Assembly: GCF_000975055.1 (NCBI RefSeq)
Contig: NZ_BBRB01000003.1
Location: 62,001-126,000, forward strand
Reading direction: 5' to 3'
DNA from: Demequina sediminicola
GTDB taxonomy: Bacteria; Actinomycetota; Actinomycetes; Actinomycetales; Demequinaceae
Length of the DNA: 64,000 nucleotides
The translations under genes were made by a program, and so were the position numbers. The notes beneath the pieces are model-generated. The model searched no databases, was not told where the DNA came from, and saw only the letters and a list, made by a program, of their open reading frames with translations. Below, piece by piece: positions 1-8,596 of this stretch. The stretch's first letter is position 1. Every line of letters starts with the position of its first letter.

Positions 1-503
1 ACTGCCGCGTCAAGACCCGCACGTGTGAGATTCAGCCCGATGGGGCGACCCGTGTCCGGATGCACTGACTTGGGTTCCAGACGAGTCAGCAGGCGCAGAG
101 TCTGAGCGTTTCCTTCAAACCCGCCGATGTGCCGGGTCACCTTGTCGAGCGCACGCTCACCATTGTGGCCAAACGGCGGGTGGCCTAGGTCGTGGGCAAG
201 GCAAGCAGCATCCACCACATCCGGCGAGCACCCCAACGCTTTAGCAAGTTCGCGGCCCACCTGTGCGACCTCAAGCGAGTGCGTGAGGCGGGTACGAACA
301 AAGTCGCCACTGCCAAGGCCGAGCACCTGCGTCTTGGCGCCGAGCCGTCGCAGAGCACTCGAGTGCAAAATGCGGGCGCGATCACGCTCAAAGGGCGTGC
401 GATTGGGGCTCTTGGAAGGCTCGTGGACCCAACGCTCAACGTCCGCCTCGGTGTAGCCCTCAGGTGCGGCGCTGGAAGCGGCCAGATCACTTGCTTGATT
501 CAC
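1..503 (-). CDS. dgt: Deoxyguanosinetriphosphate triphosphohydrolase (dGTPase), N-terminal part
   Basis: This is the first ~167 residues of a dGTPase; the 3' end lies beyond the left edge. The family hydrolyses dGTP to deoxyguanosine and triphosphate and helps control dNTP pools. The translation has the family N-terminus ([17 protein letters not shown], then [14 protein letters not shown]) and the HD-domain metal motif [14 protein letters not shown], followed by [15 protein letters not shown]. The GTG at 503 is the only start that gives a normal N-terminus of about 25 residues before the conserved block. In actinobacteria dgt commonly lies next to dus; here two accessory genes separate it from dusB. 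Confidence 0.93.
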   Translation of the reverse strand, partial: MNQASDLAASSAAPEGYTEADVERWVHEPSKSPNRTPFERDRARILHSSALRRLGAKTQVLGLGSGDFVRTRLTHSLEVAQVGRELAKALGCSPDVVDAACLAHDLGHPPFGHNGERALDKVTRHIGGFEGNAQTLRLLTRLEPKSVHPDTGRPIGLNLTRAGLDAA

Positions 504-648
504 GTTCCCAACCTAGCGCGTGCGGCCCTCCCTCCTCACGTTGTCAGCCCTCGGTCGCTCTGGCGCCTGATCTCCGTTGGCCCCGCGAAGCTCCGCGTGC
601 CCCGCCGCTCCCCATCCGCTCGGCTCCGTTGCCCCAGCGGCTTCCTAT

Positions 649-728
649 CCCGCCCCCAATCCCGCCAACGCGCCCCCAAGCCCGCCAACCCACCTCCAAG
701 CCCGCGAGCCCGCCCCCAAGCCCTCCAA
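649..728. repeat. Four imperfect 20-bp tandem repeats
   Basis: Units are 649-668, 669-688, 689-708 and 709-728, each close to CCCGCCCCCAAGCCCGCCAA. The plus strand is nearly free of G. The minus strand therefore carries many GGG runs and could in principle form G-quadruplexes upstream of dgt. The last unit runs straight into the left arm of the 56-bp palindrome. Confidence 0.85.
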
Positions 729-781
729 ATGGTGTGAAAAGTGCCAAAGTTGGCCAATTTTGGCGTCTTCTGCACCATTTG
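726..781. repeat. 56-bp nested palindrome, copy E1
   Basis: The outer arms CAAATGGTG (726-734) and CACCATTTG (773-781) are perfect reverse complements. The inner arms GCCAAA (743-748) and TTTGGC (759-764) are also perfect, and both inter-arm gaps are 8 bp. Copy E2 at 2673-2728 has the same length and outer-arm core. It lies between divergent genes and lacks a T-tract, so it is not an ordinary terminator. Confidence 0.8.
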
Positions 782-787
782 AGCGAG

Positions 788-824
788 GTGACGGCGTGCA
801 GCGCGCGAGTGACGGCGTGCAGCG
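788..824. repeat. 16-bp direct repeat, two copies at 21-bp period
   Basis: GTGACGGCGTGCAGCG occurs at 788-803 and again at 809-824. It lies just to the right of the E1 palindrome and upstream of the AbiEi-like gene. Function unknown; it could be a binding-site pair (two helical turns) or a remnant of local duplication. Confidence 0.75.
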
Positions 825-951
825 GGTGGGTGTCCGAACGTACTCGCTGTCGGCATCGGCCCGTTGTCCCCGGCCATGGCTGGCCGGCGGTGTTGTCCGC
901 AGATCTTGGAGGCCTCTCCCCCATGCGACACCCAGGCCATACCTTCGCCAC

Positions 952-1911
952 ATGAATCATTCCCGCGCGCTCGCCGCGATCGTGGACCACCTCAATGCGG
1001 CGCACGGGCCGGCCACCCGCGCCGAGCTCACAACGCTGATATCCGAGCGCTCCCTGCAACGCGCCGTTGATGCAGGCGTCATCGTGCGAGTCGTTCCGGG
1101 TATCTATGATCTGCCGGGGCGCCAACGTGAGCCCCTGCGTCGAGTCATGGCAGTCGCCGCATGGATGCCTCCGAAGGCGGTCCTCACCGGCGCGGCGGCT
1201 GCTGTCAGATGGGGCCACAAAGCCATCCGCCTGACGTCCATTGATGTGCTCATGCCACCCGAGCACCACAGCGCAGTCCCTGCGGGCGTACGCCCGTGGC
1301 GCTCGAAGGCCAGGATCCCCGTCATGGTCATTGAAGGAGTCCGCACAGCGATGGTGGAACACATTCCCGTGCAGCGCTGGATCCGCGAGGTAGATCAACG
1401 CACACCTGGAGCCCTCCTGGACAGCGTCCGCGACCTGCAATGCAATCCGAGGCACGTCCTAGCAACCATTGACCGCTATCCCCGGGTACCTGATTCTCGC
1501 CGACTCCGCGAAGTCTTGAATGTTGCGCAACTCGGGATCACGAGTGCTCTTGAATACCGCGCAAAGACTGAAGTGTTCAACGGGCCAGAGTGGGATCCAT
1601 GGGAGTGGCAAGGGCGCGTCAGAACCCGAAGTCGCACGTGCATCGTCGACATGCTCCACCGGCAAGCACGCATCGCCGTGGAGTTTGATGGGGCCAAGTA
1701 CCACTCAGACGATGCTGCTCGGCGGCGCGACATTGAACGCGACGCACTGCTCTCTGCGGCCGGATACCTGACCCTAAGGTTCACCTACGAGGACATCGCC
1801 CAGAGACCGCAGTGGTGCATCGACCGGGTGCGAGAGGTGCTCGCTTTGCGACTGTCGGCGGCGTCCTCCGCAAACACAGCAGGCACCCCTCGATTGGCTG
1901 AGCCGGACTAG
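952..1911 (+). CDS. AbiEi-like winged-helix protein with C-terminal DUF559 nuclease-like domain
   Basis: A 319-residue protein. Residues ~1-60 resemble the winged-helix N-terminus of AbiEi-type antitoxins (transcriptional repressors of type IV toxin-antitoxin loci), with VVPGIYDLP closing the wing. Residues ~230-305 match DUF559, a Vsr-like endonuclease fold: IVDMLHRQARIAVEFDGAKYH, then DIERDALLSAAGYLTLRFT. This two-part architecture is common in actinobacteria but its role is not established. No AbiEii nucleotidyltransferase toxin lies nearby, so it is a solitary copy. I chose ATG 952 because upstream in-frame sequence only encodes the tandem repeat; no strong ribosome-binding site is visible. 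It lies between two 56-bp palindromes. Confidence 0.75.
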   Translation: MNHSRALAAIVDHLNAAHGPATRAELTTLISERSLQRAVDAGVIVRVVPGIYDLPGRQREPLRRVMAVAAWMPPKAVLTGAAAAVRWGHKAIRLTSIDVLMPPEHHSAVPAGVRPWRSKARIPVMVIEGVRTAMVEHIPVQRWIREVDQRTPGALLDSVRDLQCNPRHVLATIDRYPRVPDSRRLREVLNVAQLGITSALEYRAKTEVFNGPEWDPWEWQGRVRTRSRTCIVDMLHRQARIAVEFDGAKYHSDDAARRRDIERDALLSAAGYLTLRFTYEDIAQRPQWCIDRVREVLALRLSAASSANTAGTPRLAEPD

Positions 1912-1962
1912 CACTCGTACCTCGAGAGCTGTGTTGGGCACTGTGCCTCAGGTAGGCGTAGC

Positions 1963-2607
1963 GTGGGTTCCATGGGTGAAGTCAAGGTGTACTGCGCAAT
2001 GTCGGTCGATGGATTCATTGCTGCACCGGGAGACGATGTGTCGTGGCTCGAAGCCGAACGTCCAGCGTGGGCACCCATGGCCCAGGACCGATGGGCGCAA
2101 CAGCCCGACGGCGCGCTCACGTTTGCAGACTTTTACACCACCGTGGGAGCAATCCTCATGGGCCGACGCACCTTCGACGTAGTCCACGGCATGAACGAAT
2201 GGTTCTACGGCGAGACGCCGATCCTTATCGCCACTGGGCGGCCACTTCCGGAATTCCGCGCCACGGTGAGTTCAGCATCGGCGCCGATTGCGAATCTCGT
2301 CGCGGAGGCTCAGGACCTCGCTGGCGACAAACATGTGTATCTCGATGGCGGCTCGGTGATCCGACAGGCACTCGATGCCGGTCTTGTGGACGAGATGATC
2401 GTCACCATTCACCCCACGATCCTTGGCGCCGGACACCCGCTCTTTGCCGGTGCGGAACAGCAGCACGCGGTCACCGTCACAGATGTTCAGCGGTACGGCG
2501 ACGGCATGGTTCAGGTCACGATGAGGCCAGCGCGTGAACCGATGGATGACTCGCCGGTGCCCGACGACGGCGGACCGGCTGTAGAGACTCCGTTGGGGCT
2601 GGCCTGA
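1963..2607 (+). CDS. Dihydrofolate reductase / RibD C-terminal domain family protein
   Basis: A 214-residue protein of the RibD C-terminal/DHFR-like fold: KVYCAMSVDGFIA at the N-terminus, ILMGRRTFDVV in the middle, and HVYLDGGSVIRQALDAGLVDEMIVTIHP for the cofactor-binding half. Such proteins bind NADPH; most stand-alone members have no assigned substrate, and membership does not imply a riboflavin or folate role. GTG 1963 is preceded by AGGTAGG (1950-1956) at good spacing; ATG 1972 is the alternative and would remove three residues. It follows the AbiEi-like gene in the same direction by 51 bp. The last ~25 residues are acidic/proline-rich and probably disordered. Confidence 0.85.
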   Translation: MGSMGEVKVYCAMSVDGFIAAPGDDVSWLEAERPAWAPMAQDRWAQQPDGALTFADFYTTVGAILMGRRTFDVVHGMNEWFYGETPILIATGRPLPEFRATVSSASAPIANLVAEAQDLAGDKHVYLDGGSVIRQALDAGLVDEMIVTIHPTILGAGHPLFAGAEQQHAVTVTDVQRYGDGMVQVTMRPAREPMDDSPVPDDGGPAVETPLGLA

Positions 2608-2672
2608 CTGCGGGTACTCGCGAACATCGGCCACCAGCGCGGGACGCTACGACCGCCGCGAACACCCACGCC

Positions 2673-2728
2673 GAAATGGTGCGAAACATGCCATTGACGC
2701 GCGATTTTGGCATGAAATTCACCATTTC
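2673..2728. repeat. 56-bp nested palindrome, copy E2
   Basis: Outer arms GAAATGGTG (2673-2681) and CACCATTTC (2720-2728), inner arms CATGCCA (2687-2693) and TGGCATG (2708-2714), with 5-bp gaps on both sides. It is exactly as long as E1 and matches it at about 38 of 56 positions in the direct orientation. It lies between the convergent ends of the RibD-like gene and dusB. No T-tract follows either side. Confidence 0.8.
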
Positions 2729-2754
2729 AGGAGGGGTGGCCAGGACTCAGCGCG

Positions 2755-3942
2755 CTAGCCTCCCGAAACGCTGAGCTCAGCCTCCTGCAAGCGTGCTTCA
2801 AGATCAGGCGTGATGTCCTGCGTATCGAGCCAGCCGTCAGGGCATGAGGGCTGCTTGGGGGTGCCTTGGCGGCCACGCGGGCCCTCGGCAGCTTCACCGG
2901 GATACGGCGCATCAAGCGGCAGCGTGTCGAGTAGCTCGCGCAACTGAGGCAGCGTCTCAACGAGTCCGAGGTTCTTCCGAATCTCCCCACCCACCGGGTA
3001 TCCCTTGAGATACCAGGCCACATGCTTGCGAATCTCGCGCATCGCCTTGAGTTCGTCATCCCCGAAGAACGGCACCATGAGTTCGCCGTGGCGGTAGATC
3101 GTGTCGGCCACCATGGCGAGTCCAGGCTTGACCCGGTCGTCGCGCCCCTCGAACGCGGCTTGCAGGTCAGCGAACAGCCACGGACGCCCCTGGCACCCAC
3201 GGCCCACGACAACGCCATCGGCGCCGGTGCGTTCGACCATCTCGAGCGCATCCTCAGCGGACCAGATATCGCCATTGCCCAGGACCGGGATGGTCGTGAC
3301 TGCGTCTTTGAGGCGCGCGATCGCTTCCCAGTCAGCGGTGCCGGAGTAATAGTCCGCGGCAGTGCGACCGTGGAGTGCGACTGCAGCGGCGCCTTCTGCC
3401 TCAGCCATGCGGCCGGCCTCGAGATAGGTGAGGTGATCGTCGTCGACGCCCTTGCGCATTTTCACCGTGACAGGCACGTCATAGGGTGCGGCCTCGCGCA
3501 CCGCTGCGCGCACAATCTCGCGGAAGAGGTCCTTCTTCCACGGCAACACCGCGCCGCCACCCTTTTTGGTGACTTTGGGTACTGGGCATCCAAAGTTCAT
3601 GTCGATGTGATCCGCACGGTCTTCGGTCACGAGCATCTTGACGGCGGCGCCGATGGTGGCGGGGTCGACGCCGTAGAGCTGTACGGAGCGAGGTGTCTCG
3701 TCGGGATCGTGGTGGATGATCCGCATGGACTCGCGGGTGCGTTCCACGAGGGCTCGGGAGGTCACCATCTCTGCCACGTAGATGCCGCCGCCATGCTCGC
3801 GGCACAGGCGCCTGAATGCGGCGTTGGTGATGCCTGCCATAGGCGCAAGGACCACGGGAGTGTCGACAGTCAGAGGGCCGATGCGCAGGGGCGGGAGAAC
3901 TCGCTCGCTCGCTGTGGGAGGGGCCGATGCGTCAGTCGTCAT
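2755..3942 (-). CDS. dusB: tRNA-dihydrouridine synthase B
   Basis: A 395-residue FMN enzyme that reduces uridine to dihydrouridine in the D-loop of tRNA. The FMN-binding TIM-barrel start APMAGITN (residues ~33-40) is present, as are FGCPVPKVTKKGGGA with the catalytic Cys (~119), HGRTAADYYSG, and GNGDIWSAEDALEM plus GRGCQGRPWLF for phosphate binding. Length is normal for the actinobacterial family. It is the last gene of a minus-strand set glyS-yibE/F-dusB with gaps of about 40 bp, so it may be co-transcribed. Confidence 0.95.
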   Translation of the reverse strand: MTTDASAPPTASERVLPPLRIGPLTVDTPVVLAPMAGITNAAFRRLCREHGGGIYVAEMVTSRALVERTRESMRIIHHDPDETPRSVQLYGVDPATIGAAVKMLVTEDRADHIDMNFGCPVPKVTKKGGGAVLPWKKDLFREIVRAAVREAAPYDVPVTVKMRKGVDDDHLTYLEAGRMAEAEGAAAVALHGRTAADYYSGTADWEAIARLKDAVTTIPVLGNGDIWSAEDALEMVERTGADGVVVGRGCQGRPWLFADLQAAFEGRDDRVKPGLAMVADTIYRHGELMVPFFGDDELKAMREIRKHVAWYLKGYPVGGEIRKNLGLVETLPQLRELLDTLPLDAPYPGEAAEGPRGRQGTPKQPSCPDGWLDTQDITPDLEARLQEAELSVSGG

Positions 3943-3983
3943 GCATCTATTCTCACTGATGCTTGCGGCCGGTATGAAAACGA

Positions 3984-5252
3984 CTAGTCGGCGGACTTCT
4001 CGGGAGGAGATGTCGTGCTGGTGTTGCCGGTGGTGTCGCTGGGAGTGAGTGATGGTTCTGCAGGTTCTGTCGCAACCATCTGGTCAAGGCTCTTGGGGAC
4101 TGGGGCGACGGGCTGCTTGTCTCCTGCGATGGCTCCTTCGTAGCCGACAACGAGCGCCGCGATGCCCGTGGTGAGCGGCACTGCGAGTACCAGGCCGATG
4201 GAGCCTACGAGCGTCCGCACGACCTCTTCAGCAATCTCGGCACTCGTCAGCGAGACACCCAGCGACTGGTCGTAAAGGGACACCAGCATGATGGCGGGCA
4301 GTGCAGCGCCGACGTAGGCGAAAGCAATCGTGTAGACCGTCGAGGCGATGTGGTCGCGGCCGATGCGCATGCCACGGGCAAAGAGATTCCACCGGCTGAT
4401 GTCGGGACGCGCTGCGCGCAGTTCCCAGACGGCCGATGCTTGGGTCACGGTCACGTCGTTGAGCACACCGAGCCCCGCGATGATGATGCCGCACAGCACA
4501 AGCCCTTGAAGGTCTACGGAGCGCCCAGCCAATTCGAGGTGACTGCCCTCCTCAGACCAGAATCCTGTGAGTTTCGACGCGTCGACGGCCCACCACGCGA
4601 GGATGGTCGTGATCAGTAGCCCAGCGAGGGTTCCCAGATACGCGGTCGTGGTGCGCGCATTGACGCCGTGCGCCATGTAGAGCAAGAGAAAGAGCGCACC
4701 CGACCCAGTGACGAGCCCCACGACAAGAGGGTCTGACCCTTCGAAGAGCGCGGGCACAGTAAAGAAGATGATCACGCCAAACGCAGCGACGAGGCCAAGC
4801 AGCGCGCCGAGTCCTCGCCACCAAGCCACGGCAAGCACCAGGACCACGTAGACGACCAACAGCAGCAACATGGGTGGGCCGCGGTTGAAGTCACCGAAGA
4901 TCAGTTCGCCAGTCTCGATCTGTAGTACCCGCACCGAGTCACCCTCGGTGTACATGAAGTTGGAGAGTTCAAGAGGCGGAAGGGTTTGGGTACCTTCGTC
5001 CTCTTGACCTTCCACAATGACCTGAGCTTCGCCTGTCGACTCGTCCACTGATTCGACAGTGACGTCAACCCATTGGGCACCTTCATAGGAGGTGGGTACG
5101 GACTTCAGGAACGACCAATCCGACGGCCACACCGCGACGGCACCGGCAACCGTGAGGAACAACACGATGCCGACGGCAATCGTCAACACCGTTGTGGTGC
5201 GTTCTGACGCCCGTGGGCGCGCCTCAAGTGAATGCGAGTGCCCGGCACCCAT
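3984..5252 (-). CDS. YibE/F family membrane protein
   Basis: A 422-residue integral membrane protein. One membrane segment near residues 22-42 is followed by an extracytoplasmic domain (~45-115), then several further segments, including VVYVVLVLAVAWWRGLGALLGLVAAF-type stretches typical of YibE/F. The C-terminal ~40 residues are Ser/Thr/Pro-rich and probably cytoplasmic and disordered. The biochemical role of the family is not settled; transport has been suggested. It lies 40 bp downstream of glyS and 41 bp upstream of dusB, on the same strand. Confidence 0.85.
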   Translation of the reverse strand: MGAGHSHSLEARPRASERTTTVLTIAVGIVLFLTVAGAVAVWPSDWSFLKSVPTSYEGAQWVDVTVESVDESTGEAQVIVEGQEDEGTQTLPPLELSNFMYTEGDSVRVLQIETGELIFGDFNRGPPMLLLLVVYVVLVLAVAWWRGLGALLGLVAAFGVIIFFTVPALFEGSDPLVVGLVTGSGALFLLLYMAHGVNARTTTAYLGTLAGLLITTILAWWAVDASKLTGFWSEEGSHLELAGRSVDLQGLVLCGIIIAGLGVLNDVTVTQASAVWELRAARPDISRWNLFARGMRIGRDHIASTVYTIAFAYVGAALPAIMLVSLYDQSLGVSLTSAEIAEEVVRTLVGSIGLVLAVPLTTGIAALVVGYEGAIAGDKQPVAPVPKSLDQMVATEPAEPSLTPSDTTGNTSTTSPPEKSAD

Positions 5253-5292
5253 CAGCGCTCAACCCATCCCGGCATCGGCTCTATGCCAACGC

Positions 5293-6675
5293 CTAGGCGC
5301 CGATGAGGCGCGTCGCGAGGTAGGCCTGCACCTGGTCGAGCGCGACGCGCTCCTGCTGCATGGTGTCGCGGTCACGGATCGTGACTGCCTGATCGTCCTT
5401 GGTCTCGAAGTCGACGGTAATGCAGAACGGCGTACCGATCTCGTCCTGGCGGCGGTAGCGCTTGCCAATCGCCTGCGTGACATCGAGATCCACGTTCCAG
5501 GCCTGACGCAGTTCCTTGGCGAGCGCTTCGGCCGTCGGGGCGAGTTCCTCGGACTTCGACAGCGGCAGCACAGCAGCTTTGACAGGCGCGATGCGCGGGT
5601 CAAGGTGCAGCACAGTGCGCTTGTCGACACCACCCTTGGCGTTGGGGGCTTCGTCTTCGTCATACGCCTCAGCCAGGAATGCCATGAGCGAGCGCGTCAG
5701 ACCAGCCGCGGGCTCGATCACGTAGGGGGTGTAGCGCTCGTTAGTCTGCGGGTCCAGGTAGGACAGGTTCTTGCCCGAGTGCTCCGCGTGTGTCGACAGG
5801 TCGAAGTCGGTGCGGTTGGCGATTCCCTCGAGCTCTCCCCATTCGCTGCCCTGGAAACCGAAGCGGTACTCGATGTCCGTGGTGCCCTTGGAGTAATGGG
5901 AGAGCTTCTCCTGTGGGTGCTCGAACAGGCGCAGATTGTCAGCCGAAATTCCCAGATCCTTGTACCACTCGAGGCGCGTGTCAATCCAGTACTGGTGCCA
6001 TTCCTCATCGCTACCGGGCTTGACGAAGAACTCCATCTCCATCTGCTCGAACTCGCGGGTGCGGAAGATGAAGTTTCCGGGCGTGATCTCGTTGCGGAAG
6101 GATTTTCCGATCTGGCCGATGCCGAAGGGCACCTTCATGCGCGACGTGCGTTGCACGTTCTCGAAGTTGACGAAGATTCCCTGTGCGGTCTCCGGGCGCA
6201 GATAGTGCAGTCCGGACTCGTCCTGGTTGACTCCGAGGTAGGTCTTGAGGAGACCGTTGAACATCTTGGGTTCAGTCCACTCGCCACGGGTTCCGCATGA
6301 GGCACATGCAATGCCCGCCAGGCCGCCCTCGGGAGCACGGCCCTTCTTCTCTTCGAATTCCTCGATCAAATGATCTTCGCGGTAACGCTTGTGGCAGTTG
6401 AGGCATTCGACGAGTGGGTCCACAAAGGCCTTGAGGTGCCCTGATGCTTCCCACACCTTGGTGGGGAGGATGACCGAGGAGTCGAGGCCGACGATGTCGT
6501 CGCGGCTGGAGACCATGGCGCGCCACCATTGGCGCTTGATGTTCTCCTTGAGTTCGACTCCCAGCGGGCCGTAGTCCCACGCGGAGCGCGTACCGCCGTA
6601 GATCTCGCCGCACGGGAAGACGAAGCCACGACGCTTCGCTAGCGAAATCACGTTGTCCAGGCGAGACGGTGCCAC
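5293..6675 (-). CDS. glyS: Glycyl-tRNA synthetase (single-chain, dimeric type)
   Basis: A 460-residue class II aminoacyl-tRNA synthetase. The N-terminus has [25 protein letters not shown], which binds substrate. A zinc-type insertion has CxxC pairs (LNCHKRY and [11 protein letters not shown]). The class II core has [25 protein letters not shown], and the C-terminal anticodon-binding domain begins near [13 protein letters not shown] chose GTG 6675 because AAGGAG lies about 7 bp upstream and the next upstream start would add 35 unrelated residues. It is divergent from znuA. Confidence 0.96.
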   Translation of the reverse strand: MAPSRLDNVISLAKRRGFVFPCGEIYGGTRSAWDYGPLGVELKENIKRQWWRAMVSSRDDIVGLDSSVILPTKVWEASGHLKAFVDPLVECLNCHKRYREDHLIEEFEEKKGRAPEGGLAGIACASCGTRGEWTEPKMFNGLLKTYLGVNQDESGLHYLRPETAQGIFVNFENVQRTSRMKVPFGIGQIGKSFRNEITPGNFIFRTREFEQMEMEFFVKPGSDEEWHQYWIDTRLEWYKDLGISADNLRLFEHPQEKLSHYSKGTTDIEYRFGFQGSEWGELEGIANRTDFDLSTHAEHSGKNLSYLDPQTNERYTPYVIEPAAGLTRSLMAFLAEAYDEDEAPNAKGGVDKRTVLHLDPRIAPVKAAVLPLSKSEELAPTAEALAKELRQAWNVDLDVTQAIGKRYRRQDEIGTPFCITVDFETKDDQAVTIRDRDTMQQERVALDQVQAYLATRLIGA

Positions 6676-6783
6676 TGAATGCTCCTTGGTGGTTATCGAT
6701 GGGTGCCCGCACAGTGTATCTGCGTATCTACTGTGCCCGCCGCTATACACGCTCGCCCTGTGAACGAGCACGCGCGCCACGTT

Positions 6784-6813
6784 TTGACAATGATTATCAA
6801 TAAGCAGTACCCT
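6784..6813 (+). promoter_or_regulatory. Candidate znuA promoter, probably leaderless
   Basis: TTGACA (6784-6789) is a perfect -35. An 18-bp spacer leads to TACCCT (6808-6813), a weak -10. The ATG of znuA begins 7 bp after the -10, so transcription would start at or near the start codon. This gives a leaderless mRNA, a common arrangement in actinobacteria. The Zur-type box overlaps the -35 and spacer. Confidence 0.5.
6785..6799. promoter_or_regulatory. Zur-type operator
   Basis: TGACAATGATTATCA is a 7-1-7 dyad with one mismatched pair, close to the Fur/Zur-family consensus TGAAAATGATTTTCA. It overlaps the -35 region of the znu operon, which encodes a Zur-like repressor. Zinc-bound Zur would block transcription here. 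Confidence 0.75.
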
Positions 6814-6819
6814 CAGGTT

Positions 6820-7812
6820 ATGACATCGCCCCGCATCCTGATCACCGGATCACTCCTCGGCGCCCTTGCGCTTGCAGGCTGCTCAGCAGCAGACTCCGAG
6901 ACCGACTCCGACACGAGCGCAGCCGCGAACACATCGCTCACCGTCGGCACTGCGTTTTATCCCCTCCAGTACGTCGCCGAGCGCATTGGCGGCGACCTGG
7001 TCGCAGTCGAAACCCTCATCTCGGCCGGAGTCGAGCCTCACGACGCAGAGCTCTCCCCCAAGACGGTGCGCGACATGCAAAGCATGGACACGGTGCTCTT
7101 TCTGTCAGATTTCCAGCCTGCCGTTGACGACGCCATGGAGACCACCGGCGCACGTGGCCTCGACGCGCACCACATCATCGACGAACACGGTGCGGAAGAG
7201 GCAGAACACGAAGAAGAGTCTGATCACGACGACCACGACCACGATGAAGAGACCGAGACCACCGAGGAAGAGTCGAGCCACGATGACCACGATCACGGCT
7301 CCCTCGACCCCCACTTCTGGCTCGACCCCACCCTGCTAGCGGAATACGCCGACGACGTCCTCGCCGAGTTCTCCGAACTCGACCCGGACAACGCCGAGAC
7401 CTACTCAGCCAATGCATCGCAGCTCCTTACCGACCTCGACGCAATTGACGCTTCCTACTCAGATGGACTTGCCACCTGTGAGCGCCGCGACATCTTTGTG
7501 GGCCACGAGGCCTTCGGCTACCTCGCCCTCGCATACGACCTCACGCAAGAAGGACTGGCGGGACTCGACCCAGAGGCGGAGCCGTCGCCTGCCCGCGTCC
7601 GTGAAATCCGAGACATGGTTGAAGACACAGGCGCCACGACCATCTACTCCGAAAGCGAAGTCTCCGCGGACGCCGCCGAGGCCGTGGCGGAAGATGTCGG
7701 CGTTGACGTCCTGGTCTTGAGCCCCATTGAGACAGTCGCCGACGACGAAGACTATCTTGGCGTCATGGAATCAAACCTCGAAGCACTGAGGACTGGCCTT
7801 GGCTGCAGCTAA
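6820..7812 (+). CDS. znuA: Zinc ABC transporter substrate-binding lipoprotein
   Basis: A 330-residue cluster A-I metal-binding protein. The signal peptide ends in a lipobox (LALAGC, Cys21), so the mature protein should be membrane-anchored. Metal-binding histidines are visible in [20 protein letters not shown] and FVGHEAFGY, with an acidic ligand likely in YSESEVS. A long His/Asp/Glu-rich loop (~residues 115-165, with DHDDHDHD and SHDDHDHG) is typical of zinc, rather than manganese, binding members. ATG 6820 gives the lipoprotein signal; longer in-frame versions read back through the promoter. It overlaps znuC by 14 bp. Confidence 0.93.
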   Translation: MTSPRILITGSLLGALALAGCSAADSETDSDTSAAANTSLTVGTAFYPLQYVAERIGGDLVAVETLISAGVEPHDAELSPKTVRDMQSMDTVLFLSDFQPAVDDAMETTGARGLDAHHIIDEHGAEEAEHEEESDHDDHDHDEETETTEEESSHDDHDHGSLDPHFWLDPTLLAEYADDVLAEFSELDPDNAETYSANASQLLTDLDAIDASYSDGLATCERRDIFVGHEAFGYLALAYDLTQEGLAGLDPEAEPSPARVREIRDMVEDTGATTIYSESEVSADAAEAVAEDVGVDVLVLSPIETVADDEDYLGVMESNLEALRTGLGCS

Positions 7813-8596
7813 CCGCAACAGCCCCGCAACCCCGCTCGCCGCTGAGGCTCGCGGGGTTCGCGTGCGCCTGGGCGGACATGAGATCCTTCACGGCGTCGAC
7901 ATCATGGCGTCCCCCGGTGAGCCTGTCGCAGTCATGGGCGGCAATGGTTCCGGCAAGTCCACTCTGGTGCGCGCCCTCGTCGGTGCATTGCCACTCACGG
8001 GCGGCACCGTCAGGATCTTTGGCGAGCCACGCTCGAGACGCACCGCAGATCGCGTGGGCTACGTACCGCAGCGCATGGGGGCAGGATCCGGCGTCGCAGC
8101 GACTGCACTCGAGGTCGTCACCTCTGGCCTCCTGGGCGCAGGGCACCTCCGCCCCCCTCGCGACGCCAAGCAACGCGCCGTGGCAGCGCTCGACGATCTC
8201 GCGGTGGGCGATCTTGCGCACCGCGATGTGTCGACACTGTCCGGAGGCCAGCAGCAGCGGGTTCTTATTGCACGGGCAATGGTGCGCGACCCTGAATTGC
8301 TCATCCTTGACGAGCCCATGGCTGGTGTTGACGTGCCTAGCCAGGAAGCACTCGCTGCCGCTCTGACGCGCCGACGCGATGCAGGGGGCGCCATCATCAT
8401 TGTGCTGCACGAACTTGGCGCGCTTGCGCCGCTCATCGACCATGCGGTGGTGCTCGATCAAGGCTGTGTCACACATGTGGGCGAGCCGCCGCATGCGCTC
8501 GGTGCGCACGCGCTACCGGGGCATGATCACGACCATGCCCACACCGATGTCCCGGAACCCCCGGCATCACCATTCGCTTGGGAGGTACGCAAGTGA
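7799..8596 (+). CDS. znuC: Zinc ABC transporter ATP-binding protein
   Basis: A 265-residue ABC ATPase that powers zinc import. Walker A is GGNGSGKST (~47-55), the signature is LSGGQQQRVLIARAM, Walker B is LLILDEPMAGVD, and the switch His is in VLHELGAL. The C-terminus has a His/Asp cluster (HDHDHAHTD) that may bind metal. The start appears to be TTG 7799, inside the end of znuA; translation may be coupled. Confidence 0.93.
   Translation: MAAANRNSPATPLAAEARGVRVRLGGHEILHGVDIMASPGEPVAVMGGNGSGKSTLVRALVGALPLTGGTVRIFGEPRSRRTADRVGYVPQRMGAGSGVAATALEVVTSGLLGAGHLRPPRDAKQRAVAALDDLAVGDLAHRDVSTLSGGQQQRVLIARAMVRDPELLILDEPMAGVDVPSQEALAAALTRRRDAGGAIIIVLHELGALAPLIDHAVVLDQGCVTHVGEPPHALGAHALPGHDHDHAHTDVPEPPASPFAWEVRK

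Larger units (their letters stand above)
504..951. other. Intergenic region between divergent genes, with repeats
   Basis: This 448-bp gap separates the dgt start (minus) from the AbiEi-like gene (plus). It holds a four-unit 20-bp tandem repeat (649-728), a 56-bp nested palindrome (726-781) and a 16-bp direct repeat (788-803 and 809-824). An open frame runs through it into the downstream gene, but its residues are proline-rich repeat translation without a recognisable domain, so I treat it as non-coding. Promoters for both flanking genes should lie here; I could not identify a convincing -35/-10 pair. Confidence 0.6.

Noticed and set aside
649..728. Tandem repeat as a CRISPR array
   Set aside because: Units are 20 bp with no spacers, and no cas genes are present.
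577..951. In-frame upstream extension of the AbiEi-like gene
   Set aside because: It only translates the tandem repeats and palindrome into Pro-rich sequence with no domain; the protein family starts at ATG 952.
726..2728. Target-site duplications at the palindromes
   Set aside because: I compared the bases flanking all five copies and saw no convincing short direct repeats, so recent transposition is not shown.
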